Origin: Primula veris
Lineage: Eukaryota; Streptophyta; Magnoliopsida; Ericales; Primulaceae
DNA length: 64,000 nucleotides
Assembly (NCBI GenBank): GCA_963682055.1
Contig: OY821743.1
Coordinates: 27,514,702-27,578,701, forward strand
Direction of reading: 5' to 3'
Shown: positions 1-11,600 of the stretch, piece by piece
How positions within the stretch are numbered: the stretch's first letter is position 1
Layout of the letters: each line of letters opens with the position of its first letter
The notes under the pieces: generated by a model
Databases searched by the model: none
Told to the model about the DNA's origin: nothing
What the model saw: the letters and a program-made list of their open reading frames with translations, nothing else
Program-made: the position numbers and the translations under genes

Positions 1-544
1 ATTGATTGTAAATATCCCTTGATTTAAGGATTATTAATTCCTTCCTTTTCTCTTGTAACCTTGCAGTATACAAGTGTATGTACCCTCTGGAAATAAGATA
101 TAACATATAACCTTTTCAACTCTCTTGTTTTTATAAACACCAATAATTTATACTCTCTCTTTTCAATTCAATTATGCTAGGCAAAAATAATTTATACTCT
201 CTCTCTTCAATTCAATTATGCTAGGCAAAAACTAGGCAATATACTATTTCCGGGAATAATTTCAATTCTATATTTCGATAGGGTATTCATCCCCACGGGA
301 AGCAAACATGTTTATTTGCATAAGTCAGCTGGGATACGGAAAATCACTATAAATTGTTGAGGTACAAACTCTTCATGTATATTAAGAGAGGTGATGTAGT
401 ATCAAGCCCAAGGAAAATATTATTGATGGTCGGGATGGCTCCAAGAGAGGGTCAGGCGCATGCATATATAAGCACTTAACAAGTACAGACAACTTTTCTG
501 TCTTGGGCTAATTTCGATACAAACAAGTTTGATTTTAACCACTG
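1..544. other. Left flank of the Copia insertion, probably eIF2D intron
   Basis: No exon is recognised on either strand. eIF2D runs leftward on the minus strand and its exon 5 ends at 5683 with a good donor, so this stretch is most simply the rest of intron 5, split by the Copia element at 550. The C-terminal eIF2D exons (SWIB/MDM2-like and SUI1 domains in the family) are not seen and should lie beyond base 1. The only structure noted is a short tandem repeat at 142-229. Confidence 0.5.
142..229. repeat. 44-bp tandem repeat, two copies
   Basis: The unit starts at 142 and again at 186. It contains a CT-rich run followed by CAATTATGCTAGGCAAA. The two copies differ by about one base, so the duplication is recent. 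No coding function is seen. Confidence 0.8.
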
Positions 545-549
545 CACCT

Positions 550-764
550 TGTTAATTGATATTGTATATAATGATGGTTGATATTGTAATATTCTAATTA
601 TGGCAGTGGCAATCTCCAAGATATGTCACATGCTTATTACACACTACTATATAAAGAGATGGAGACAACCCTAACGGTATGTACTTAGTTTATACCCGTG
701 CACGTAGGCTCAGTCGAAGCAGTTAAATATCCGTGTCCTTTTACTGCTTTCATTTATATTTACA
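550..764 (+). repeat. 5' LTR of the Copia element
   Basis: Direct copy of 5381-5597. It begins with TG and ends with CA, and is followed at once by the primer-binding site. The motif ACTATATAAAGAG near 643-660 is a plausible TATA region for the element. Confidence 0.95.
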
Positions 765-780
765 TGGTATCAAGAGCAGG
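765..780 (+). other. Copia primer-binding site
   Basis: TGGTATCAAGAGCAGG directly follows the LTR. It matches the TGGTATCAGAGC class complementary to the 3' end of initiator methionine tRNA, which is usual for plant Copia elements, with one extra A. Confidence 0.85.
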
Positions 781-1180
781 TTAATTAACCTAACTGTCAC
801 TATAATAAAACCCTAGCCGCCGCTATACACAAACCCTAGCCGTCGCTATACACTTAACCTAAATTACAATGTATTTTTTTCTCTCCTCCCTAGTACAATT
901 GTCCATCTCTTTTCAGTGTTTACGCAAACTGTTACCTGCGTATTTTCGTCTATTTATCGTCACCTCGACTGTTTTCGACACGTATTTGTTGTCGCTGCTC
1001 CCTTTTTTAGCTTAAACCAGGTTATATTGTTTCAGATCTGTGTTCAATTGGTATTTGGTATTTGGTTTTATTTATTTTGTCTTCGGTAAAATCTGTTCGT
1101 TGGCTGTTTGGTTTGCGATTCGTCTTTTTTCTGGGTTTGCTAAGTGTTTTCGCCGAGTTTTGCTCATTGGCTATAATAAT

Positions 1181-2285
1181 ATGGAAAAGTCTCATATGCC
1201 TATGCAACTCACTACTATTAAATTAAATGGTGATAACTATCAACAATGGGCTAGAGCTATTAAAATGTCTTTAACTAGTCAAGGAAAAGAAAATCATCTA
1301 ACCGAAAACAATTCAAAAGAGGATAAAAACTGGAGTAAGGATATGCTTGGATTGTTAGTTTAATGTGGAATTCTATGGAGCCTAATATCTTAGATATGTG
1401 CAGCCATGTTGAAACTTGTAGTGAACTGTGGACTTATATCACTGAGTTATTTTCGAGTAATTTGTCGCGTATGTATGATCTATCTAGCGAGCATTTCGAG
1501 TTACAGCAAGGTGAAAAATCTGTTAGAGATTATTATGCAGGGGTTAAACGATTACATGAAGAACTTAATGTTGTTCTTCCCGTCTCTGGTGATGTTAAAA
1601 AAATGAATAAGCAAAGAGAGCAGATGTCTGTTCTGAAATTTCTTGCAAGGTTAAAACCAGAATTTGAGCCAATAAAAGCGCAGATTCTAAGTGGAGCTGA
1701 ATTACCATCCCTAGGTGAAACTTATGCTCGGGTGTCACGGGCTGTATGTCAAAAGCCGGCAATTAATATAACTGATCCGCTTTGGCGACTCAATTACCAC
1801 AATCCTCCTTTGCTCCTAATCATAATCGAAGTTTGAATGGAAATCGCATCGACAGTCGTAACTTGTATGGGAATCGTTTCGATAATCGGGATAACAGTCG
1901 TACAAATCACCGGAATGATAATCGCGGTACTCACACTAGTGACCAGGGGGGACGCGCTCCGAAAAAATGTACGCATTGCGGGAAACTATACCATACAGCA
2001 GATCAGTGCTGGGATTTACATGGTAAACCAGCCTATGTAGCTAACAATGCTGTCAATGAACAATTCGGTATATATGAACATGCTTCTGGGACATCGAAAT
2101 TAGTCAGTATCTCACCCGAAGATTATTTAAAATACCAAAAGTACCAAGCTGATCAGCAAGTTTCTCTTCCTATTGCTTCGTACGCTCATAAAGGTAATCC
2201 AGTGGCATGCTTTTCTTCCAATTCCTCTCTACCATCTCCTTGGTCATTGATTCCGGTGCTACGGATCATATGTCTGGTAAGATAG
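1181..2285 (+). pseudogene. Copia gag (UBN2-type) with CCHC zinc knuckle, broken
   Basis: The first segment reads from ATG 1181 to a stop at 1361-1363. The frame then changes and continues from about 1363 to about 1790, then changes again to about 1782-2285. The middle part resembles the Copia gag polyprotein region (a YDLSSEHFELQQG-like stretch). A zinc knuckle of CX2CX4HX4C form lies at about 1968-2010 (CTHCGKLYHTADQC). In the family, Gag forms the virus-like particle and the knuckle binds RNA. At least two frame breaks show the copy is dead. Confidence 0.88.
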
Positions 2286-3787
2286 ATTGATCTTTTTAGT
2301 ACTATTCGTCATTCAAAAAATCTTTCTAATGTTACATTGGCAAATGGAGCTACCACCAGTGTTGATGGTATTGGTATTGCTCATCCTAGTCCTTGTGTCA
2401 AATTATCCTCAGTCTTATATATACCATCTTTTCCTTTCAATTTAATGTCCGTTAGCAAATTTACTAAAGACTTAAACTGTTCAGTGACATTTTCTCCTCA
2501 TTCTGCACCATTCAGGATTTGAAGACAAAGAGGACGATTGGCGTAGGGCGTGAAGGAGGTCTATCGATTTTGCGAGCATTCACTTCCTTCTGTTGCTTGT
2601 CACATTGCAGCCTCTCCATTAGAGATTCATTTTCGTTTGGGACATCCATCACTCAATAAGTTGAAACAGTCAATTCCTAGTTTGAGTCATGTCAAATCTT
2701 TAAATTATGAGTCATGTCAGTTAGGGAAGCATCATTGCGTTTCTTTTCCACCCCGGATCAATAAAAGGGTAGATGCTCCATTCATGATAGTACACTGATG
2801 TTTGGTTCGAATTTGGGATTTCGTTACTTCGTTACATTTGTTGATGATTTCTCTAGAACCACTTGGCTTTATTTAATGAAAAACCGTTCTGAGTTGTTTT
2901 CTATTTTTTATTCGTTTTGTGCTGAAATAAAAACTCAATTTAATTTATCTGTTCGCATACTTCGTAGTGACAATGCAAAAGAGTATTTTACCCAACCCTT
3001 TGTAGAGTTTATGACCAATTCTGGTATTATTCACCAATCTTCATGCTCTTATGCTCCTCAACAAAATGGAGTTGCCGAAAGAAAAAATCAACACTTAATT
3101 GAAACAACTCGATGTCTAATGTTTCAAATGAATGTCCCTAAACATTTTTGGAGTGACGCTGTCCTCACCTCGTGCCATTTAATTAACCGTATGCCATCTT
3201 CTGTCCTTAAAGGTCAAACCCCGCAATCTATATTATTTCCTCACATTTCACGGTTTCCTCTACCTCCTCGCATTTTTGGCTGTACATGTTTTGTTCATCA
3301 ACTTTCACTTGGAATTGACAAATTAGACCCTCGTGCTATTAAATGTGTATTTCTTGGTTATTCACGAACTCAAAAAGGCTATCGGTGTTACAGTCCCACT
3401 TTATGTAAGTTTTTTACTTCATCTGATGTCACTTTTTTCGAGTCAACCCCATATTTCAGTGAGAGTTACACTTCCACCACTCTTAATGATTTTCTTCCGC
3501 TTCCAGTAATACCGCAGATGCCATTATCTCGATCTCTCTCCGAAAATATTCCCGAATCATCACCTTCCCATCCTCCAGGCCCTTCGAGTCGTGTATGGCC
3601 CACAGACGTAAAAGTGTATGGCCGCCGTCCAAATTGTTCGATAAATGAACCTCCTTCTAATGATGCAAGCCCTTCGCCCTCGTCCTCAACGTCTCCAAAT
3701 CCTGCCACAGGCGATACTCTTCCAATTGCTATTCGTAAAGGTAAACGTGCATGTACCTCACATCCGATTTCTAATTTTCACTTATGA
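2249..3787 (+). pseudogene. Copia protease and integrase region, broken
   Basis: The aspartic protease motif DSGA is at 2249-2260, with a stop shortly after (2283-2285). A GAG-pre-integrase segment with the HHCC zinc site (HFRLGH, then a C-X2-C-like pair) runs from about 2550 to 2798. The integrase core is open from 2798 to 3787 and shows the three acidic positions in the contexts FVDDFSR, RSDNAKEY and NGVAERKN. The order protease-integrase-RT is the Ty1/copia order. Frame changes near 2290, 2520 and 2798 break the polyprotein. Confidence 0.92.
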
Positions 3788-3888
3788 TCATTTATCAACT
3801 GTTCATGCTTCTTTCATCACATCCCTATCATCGGTTTCTATTCCTAAATCTGTTTTTGAAGTAGTCACATGCTGGATGGCGAACAGCA

Positions 3889-5373
3889 ATGGAAGACGAA
3901 ATGTCTGCTCTTCATGAAAATAGTACTTTGATGCTTGTTCCTCTTCCTGAAGGGAAAACGACAGTCGGATGTCGATGGGTATATACGGTAAAAGTCCATT
4001 CTAACGGTACGATTGATTGCTTAAAAGCTCGACTGGTAGCTAAAGGATATACTCAGATTTATGGCTTGGATTACATGGAGATTTTTTTCCCGGTTGCTAA
4101 ACTAACATCGGTTCGTCTTGTTATCTCGTTAGCTGCATCTTGCTCATGGTCATTGCATCAACTGGATATTAAGAATGCATTCCTTCATGGTGATTTACAA
4201 GAAGAGGTATATATGGAGCAACCTCCTGGGTTTGTTACTCAGGGGGAGTATGGCTTGGTTTGTTGTTTAAAGAAGGTATTATATGGTTTGAAACAGTCTC
4301 TGCGTGCATGGTTTGGGAGGTTTAGTGAGGCAGTTATGCAATTCGGTTTGCAGCGATGTGGAGTTGGATCACTCTGTCTTCTATCACCACTCTCCGGCTG
4401 GTAGAATTGTGTTATTGGTATATGTAGACGATATTGTCCATACCGGTGATGATTCGCAAGGTATTGAAAGATTAAAATTGTTCTTAAACCGTCAATTCCA
4501 CACAAAAGATCTTGGTGCATTGAAGTATTTTCTTGGTATCGAAGTTGCAAGATCTTGCTCGGGGATATCGCTTTCACAAAGAAAGTATGTATTGGATCTA
4601 TTATCTGAGATAAGATTATTGGTAGCTAAACCACTCGACTCTCCTATGGATCCTAACACCAAGCTTATGCCAGACCAAGGTGACCTGTTAAATAATCCAG
4701 AAAATTATCAAAGGCTGGTTGGTAAACTAAACTACTTAACGGTAACAAGACCCGATATTTCTTATGCTACTAGCGTTGTCAGTCAATTTATGTCGTCTCC
4801 CATGACAAATCATTGGGATGCCGTCATTCGTATATTAAGATATCTTAAGGGAGCACCGGGAAAAGGACTGCTATACCAGAATCACGACAATACCAGTGTT
4901 AGGGGATTTACAGATGCTGATTGGTTGGGTGTCCTTTTGATCGAAGGTTGACTACATGATAGTGTTTTTGTTGGTGGAAATCTTGTATCATGGAAAAACA
5001 AGAAGCAAAATGTTGTTGCCAGGTCAAGTGCGGAATCAGAATATAGAGCAATGGCTCACCCCTCATGCGAGTTGGTATGGTTAAGTATATTTTAGAGGAA
5101 CTTGGTTTTAAATCTGCGAGACCTATGGATCTGGTTTGTGATAATCAAGCTGCCATCCATATTGCTAACAATTCAGTATTTCACGAGAGGACTAAACACA
5201 TAGAAGTTGATTGTCATTTTGTTCGAGAAAAGATTATAGGTTATATCATAAAGACTAGTCATGTGAAGACAGAAGACCAACTGGCAGATCTATTTACAAA
5301 AGCACTGAGTGGAGCCCGGGTTAAATACATTTGTAACAGGCTTGGAACATATGATATATATGCTCCAGCTTGA
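3889..5373 (+). pseudogene. Copia reverse transcriptase and RNase H, broken
   Basis: Reverse transcriptase starts near 3889 with the VGCRWVYTVK and [11 protein letters not shown] motifs. The catalytic YVDD is at 4421-4432. The frame changes near 4320-4400 and again near 4940. RNase H follows, with FTDADW near 4910, then SSAESEYRAMAH and a final segment at 5065-5373 that includes CDNQAAIHIANN and a TKHIEVDCHFVREK motif. The coding region ends eight bases before the 3' LTR. All domains are recognisable but no single frame spans them. Confidence 0.94.
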
Positions 5374-5380
5374 GGGGGAG
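5372..5380 (+). other. Copia polypurine tract
   Basis: GAGGGGGAG lies directly before the 3' LTR and is the expected plus-strand primer. The same purine run precedes the LTR of the second Copia remnant at 11131. Confidence 0.88.
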
Positions 5381-5597
5381 TGTTAATTGATATTGTATAT
5401 AATGATGGTTGATATTGTAATATTCTAATTATGGCAGTGGCAATCTCCAAGATATGTCACATGCTTGTTACACACTACTATATAAAGAGATGGAGACAAC
5501 CCTAATGGGTATGTACTCAGTTTATACCCGTGCACGTAGGCTCAGCCGAAGCACGTTAAATCTCCGTGTCCTTTTACTGCTTTCATTTATATTTACA
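5381..5597 (+). repeat. 3' LTR of the Copia element
   Basis: Copy of 550-764, 217 bp, followed by the target duplication CACCT at 5598-5602. Confidence 0.95.
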
Positions 5598-5682
5598 CAC
5601 CTCATAGTAATCAGTCTCAAAATTTAATGGAAAAAATATACATATCATATCTTAAGTATAGTCGCTTTGAAATCGATCTTAC

Positions 5683-8600
5683 CACAAGGTGCTTCCAGGA
5701 ATTGGGAGATCTTTATCCTTGATTGTTGTATGCAACGCTTGCAAAAGGCATTTATCTAGGAGTGCATCTACATCCTCAGTTGTTAATTTACTATGCTGGT
5801 CTTCAACATTTGATCCATCAACCAAAACATCCTCAGCGACTCTCAACTCATCCAAACCCGAAACTACTTGATCCACATCATCATGTCTGACAGAAGACTC
5901 TGTAGTACAATCATTAGATGCAGAATCCATGCATATATTAGAAACATCCCCATCACTAGCATCCCCTGCTCCTTTATCAGCTTCACATAGAACAGAAGTT
6001 TGAAGAGAGGATAATAAAGCTGGATCGTGAAACACTACATCTTCGTAGAAACCAGCATTAGGAACATGATGGCCTTCTACAGAACCCCTGAAGAGTGCAT
6101 GCCTAAGTTAGTAATATATACAGACGAGATTCAATATCTATAAGTAGAATGGCTAAAATGTACCATAATGAGTCTCCATAACAATGAGTTATCCGCAGAG
6201 CTTTTCCACGAAGACCGGCTCTTAAAGCTTCATCACTACTCATGGTTGTAGAGCCAACCTGAAGAAAGATGAGACTTATGATCAACAGAATTGTTGAGCT
6301 GTATGGTTGAGTATTAAAACTAGGAAACAAGAAACTTTTACTGATACGGAAGGGTCATTGCTTATCATCTCATGTAAAAAATGAAACAAGGGTCACGATT
6401 CACCTTATATCCAAAGAAAATAAGCAAAGGTCATTAAACAAGTCATATCTAATTATTAGAATGACTGTAAATGGCTGACCTGAAAATAGGAGACACATAA
6501 ATGATTCAAGTTTCAACGAGTTGAAAAGAAAGAATTTCACTTCCATTCAACGACTAGGCTTCAGCCGAACCACATATACCTCAACTATGCTAATCTATCC
6601 CGAACCACATATACCTCAACTATGCTAATCTATCCCAACTATGAAATCTCTGTTCGTTAACTTATTTTCGACTAGGTATATCAATATTATATTCATCTTT
6701 ATATTCACCAGGAGTCACTCAGGTAACAGTTTAACAAAAATGATGTAGTAAAACACATCTCAATAGGCTTTCTGAAATCTTATAACCTCCTCCGAATAAG
6801 TCTTCTAACCTCAGCAAACTCAAAAACAAATGAAAAGGAGAAAACTAAAACTGAATCAAATAAATTAAACTTACTGCAATTGGAGCAGAGTTACCAGGCA
6901 CCAACACTGCCCATGCTTCTCCGGCTGAAAATGCAGGTAAACCTTCTTCGGGTACATAAATACCAGGAAACATCAAATCTGCTCCACCAATGAGAAAACG
7001 AGAAACCTCACCAGCTCTAACCATAAATGTGGGCAACAGTTCAGGGACCATCCATAGAGCATAAACTGACATTGCCAAGTAGAATTTAATTAGTCCTCAA
7101 ATAGGAAAGGTTGAAAGGAACGGAAGAATGTGAAATTCAAATGTAGCTCTCTTTTGTTCTTACAACTTTCTCCCTGTGTTTTCTATGCTGCGCCCTTAAA
7201 CATTATTAGGAAATACTACTTAGTTGTTCTGCTTTCGCAAAACAGTAAATTACAACGTGATTTTCAATTCTACAATTGTAGAGCTAACTGCATAATACTA
7301 AGCATTAAAGGGCTAAAGTGTAAAATACTCACTAGACAACAAAACATTGGATGGACCTCTATGTCTTGCTAATTAATTTTCTTCACCTTATAGGAACAAC
7401 AAATAAGAATGGAGGGAGTAAGGCACAACACCCAGATGCAGTGGAACAATCGACGATTGTCTACATTTAAACAGATTCAAATATCTGGTACTATGGTAGA
7501 ACAACTTCAGATAGGGGCCTAAAAAATGTGAAAGTTAGATTTAACTCCCGGATGAAGTGAAACTACCTACAAGGAACAAAGTTTTCCACAGCGTGTTCCA
7601 TGTGAAAAATGACTTGGACAAATTTGGTTTGACAACACTAGAATTGACACCAAAACAAAGAAAACCACTTAGCTTCCTAAGAGCATCCACAATAGTTTTG
7701 TTAAATCTAAGTTGTTAAATAGTGTCATATGTGTATGTTAAATGCCACATATGTATGTTACACTTAACCACCGTTTAAGTCTCACATTAGTGTCTCTTTT
7801 TTAACAAAGTTATCTAATAATTTATAATAAATAAATGATTTAGGAAAAGAATAATATTATTGTAAATAAAAAAGAAAGAGAGAATACGTTGTTTTTGATT
7901 AAATGTAGGAGTTGGTCAAACAAATTGCCACGTCACCCGTTAATTTTCTTTTTTAAATTTAACAAGAATGTTAACAACATTAGGTTTAATAGGTTAATTA
8001 ACAATACTATTGTAAAGTAAAAATATGTCTATTAGCTAACAAGTGAGATAATAGCACTATTGCAGATGCTCTAACAAAATATTTAACTTATGGCAGATTT
8101 AGTGATCAGTAATCCATTCAGCATAGGATCCTTTAAGATAAAATCCTTGAAACGTCAAAATTGTTATAATCTGTCTCAAGTTTAATCATGGTGATTGCAT
8201 TGATAGCACCATAGCGGAATACTTTAGTGATAAATAGATGGGAATAATATCACATAATAAGAAAGAAAGAAATGCAAATGAACAAAGCTAGCATTCGCTG
8301 ACACACACACAAAAAGAACACAGAAAATACAATAATAAGGCATTGCACAATATCCCGTCATACTGTACAATACATGTTTGAAGCAATAGCTGCAGAATCT
8401 TACTATCTAATGGTAATGAATTACTCATGAGTACCACTTCCCCTTAAAAGAAGTTCAAAAGAGAAACTAATACATTGAAGTGAAGCTCAAAAACAACCTC
8501 ACCATATATTTCTCCAGAATTTACCGAAAGAGCAAAGCAGGATCAAGCATACAAGTGGAAAAATTACAGGAAAAGTTACCCCAGATTTGCTATTACAATA

Positions 8601-11600
8601 AAAAATTAAAGGACATCTAGCTTGTGTATTACCTGTAGGGTATATTTCGATACCACGGCCATCAACATCAAAAAACATTGGAAATCCACCCTCTATTCCA
8701 TAGACCAGGATTCGATTTGGGTACTTTGACACAGTTATATCTGCCTATACAGCAAAAGGAAGGCAAAAAAGAAGTTAACCTCTAGAAACCAACTAGTTAT
8801 CATCACAGCATATTCGACGATCATGCAATCGTACTTCAAAATGACAAAAGAGGCAAATAACATAAATTTCGATACCAAAATCACCTCTCATTGATGTAAT
8901 TCATTACAGAGAATATCATTCAAAATCTCAACATATTCAAGGACCGAATGTACTATACATCCATAAACATAATCGCAAAATTACAGATATACACACAGGT
9001 GACAGAATCATGGAACTCGTACGATTCAAAATTTCCAGTTTCAGGTAATTCTAGACCTGGAAGCACATGCTAACTGATAAACAGCTAAATAATAGATTAT
9101 GCATACCAAATTACGAAGCAACGAGTGCATTACTTCTTTTCTCCCATTGGACTTTTTATTTGTTATCGCCTACCTCAGTCAGATATTGTTTCCAAATATT
9201 TATTTATAAGAGGACTAGCAGATGCACTTAGTGAAGTTAGGAAGCTATGATGGGCCAGGTAGAGAGGCCCAGGATTTAAAATTTAACATGATAAATCTGA
9301 AATAGACACAATGATAAGCATTTGTTGCCATATACAGTAATAAGCAGCAGAAAAAACTCAAAATATAGCAATAGGAACAGTGACAAGTAACAATAAGATA
9401 TAGTTTTATTTTTTATAAATTTTAAATGTGCACTACCATACATGCTTGTCTCTCCCTTTATAAAGTCCTGTCATGTTTATGAACCCTCTTGGGTAAATCA
9501 CAGAAAGAACTAGTACTAGTCGTCCTTTCTCTAATTATGTTTCATACTCGAAACTGTCATCTTTTGTGGGTTTTACTGCTCAGTTATCTAGTGTAGAAAT
9601 TCCTAAAAGTTCCGAAGTGGAAGGAAGCAGTGCTTGAAGAGATGTGAGCTCTTGAAAATAACAATATCTGGAGTGTTGAAGCATTGCCGAAAGGGAAGAG
9701 TACTGTGGGTTGTAAATTGGTTTTTACCGTGAAGTACAACTCTGATGGCTCAGTGGAGAGATACAAGGCTAGATTGGTGGCGAAGGGATTCACTCAGACA
9801 TATGGCATTGATTACTCCGAGACTTTTGCTCCTGTTGCAAAATTAAACATTGTGAGAGTACTGTTGTCTATTGCAGCTAATCTGGATTGGTCATTGCAAC
9901 AACTAGATGTGAAGAACGCCTTTCTCAACGGTGACTTAGAGGAAGAAGTATACATGGATAGTCCACCTGGCTTTGAAGGAAATTTTGGCTCACGAGTGTG
10001 TAAGCTAAAGAAGTCTTTGTATGATCTCAAACAGTCTCCAAGAGCTTGGTTTGAGAAATTCACTCAATCTGTTAGAAGACAAGGATATTCTCAAGGACAA
10101 ACGGATCACACGTTTTTCAAATTCTTTTCTGAAAGCAAGGTTTCTATACTAATAGTTTATGTTGATGATATAATTCTGATGGGTGATGATGTTATTGAGA
10201 TAGAGAGATTAAAAAGAAAGCTTGCGTCAAAATTTGAAACCAAGGATTTGGGAGCGCTTAGATATTTTCTTGGCATGGAAGTTGCTCGTTCAAAGAATGG
10301 CATTGTCGTATCGCAACGAAAATATATTCTTGATTTGTTGAAGGAAACTTGTGTGGTTGCAGACCAGCTGAAACTCCAATGGATCCCAATGTGAAGCTCT
10401 GGGAAAAAGGACGTGTTCTCGTTAATACTAGTAGATACCAGAGGTTGATCGGGAAGTTAATATTTTTATCACATACTCGGCCGGATATTGCTTTTTCAGT
10501 CAGTGTTGTTAGTCAATTCATGTTGTTAGTCAATTCATGCATGCACCTTATGAAGAACACCTTGAGGCCGTCTACCGAATTTTGAGATATTTGAAGTCTA
10601 CTCCGGGAAAAGGACTGTTTTTTAAAAAGACAAATCAAAGAAGCGTTGAAGTGTTTACTGATGCCGATTGGGCAGGTTCGGTGAGTGATAGGAGATCGAC
10701 ATTAGGGTATTGCACCTTCGTGTGGGGAAACTTGGTTACGTGGTAAAACAAGAAGCAAACTGTCATGGCAAGAAGTAGCGCTGAAGCTGAGTTTAGAGCA
10801 ATGGCTCACGGGATCTGTGAGGTATTGTGGATACATAGAATCCTTAAAGAACTCAAGACAAGTTTGGAACTGCCCCTAAGATTGTAATGCGATAACAAGG
10901 CTGCAATAAGTATCGTTCACAATCCTATCCAACAAGACAGAACGAAGCACATTGAGATTGATCGACACTTCATTAAAGAGAAACTTGAAGCTGGAATTAT
11001 TTGCTTACCGTTTGTGCCTTCTAGCCAGCAAACGGCCGACATCTTAACTAAGGAACTTGCAAGACATAATTTTGAACATTTCGTAAGCAAGTTGGTCTTG
11101 ATTAATATCTACGCGCCAACTTGAGGGGGAGTGTAGAGAAGTTAGGAAATTAATCTGATCTCTATGGGATCAGAGTTCAAATTTGAATATTCGTTTTTCT
11201 CTTTTTATCTTATCTCCTCACTTTTAGGAGCATAAGCTTGTATACTTTCTATTTAAACTGATGTAGCTCTTATCAGTAAATAATAATAATAATAATAATA
11301 AAGAGTTTTCTTCTCTCTAGTTTCTTTTCACGTTTTCCAATATTTACTCCTACAGACACAAATCCTACAGTTTAATAACAACCCACACTTGTACAAGCTA
11401 AAAGTTGAAGGTACATGATTATGGAGAACCTGTTCATTAAATTTTAATTCGCCGCACCCTAAGTGAAACAACAACAAAAATTCTGCTCGCTCCCTACTCT
11501 ACAGGTACATAATATCTAAATTAAACACCTTTATTTTAATATAGTTCTTAACGGCCACAGCAATCAGACAGAACCCCCTAAAGTTGAAATGAATTCGAAC

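Larger units (their letters stand above)
550..5597 (+). mobile_element. Full-length, degenerate Ty1/copia LTR retrotransposon
   Basis: Two LTRs of 215 and 217 bp begin TGTTAATTGA and end TTTACA. They bound an internal region with gag, protease, integrase, reverse transcriptase and RNase H segments in Copia order, with integrase before RT. A 5-bp target duplication CACCT is present at 545-549 and 5598-5602. A primer-binding site follows the 5' LTR and a polypurine tract precedes the 3' LTR. The LTRs differ at about five substitutions and two indels by eye (about 97% identical). Several frameshifts and stops interrupt the coding region, so the element is not autonomous. It lies in an eIF2D intron in antisense orientation to that gene. 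Confidence 0.96.
9480..11354 (+). mobile_element. 5'-truncated Ty1/copia remnant in eIF2D intron 1
   Basis: Only the end of the integrase-RT linker, RT, RNase H, polypurine tract and one LTR are present. The first recognisable coding is near 9530-9680. A matching 5' LTR, gag and integrase core are absent, and no target duplication can be defined. Its RT differs from that of the element at 550-5597, so it is another family. It lies antisense to eIF2D. Confidence 0.9.

Noticed and set aside
9228..9250. GTGAAGTTAGGAAG as a possible remnant of a 5' LTR for the truncated Copia
   Set aside because: Only about 14 bases resemble the LTR start at 11132, and nothing after them matches. Probably chance.
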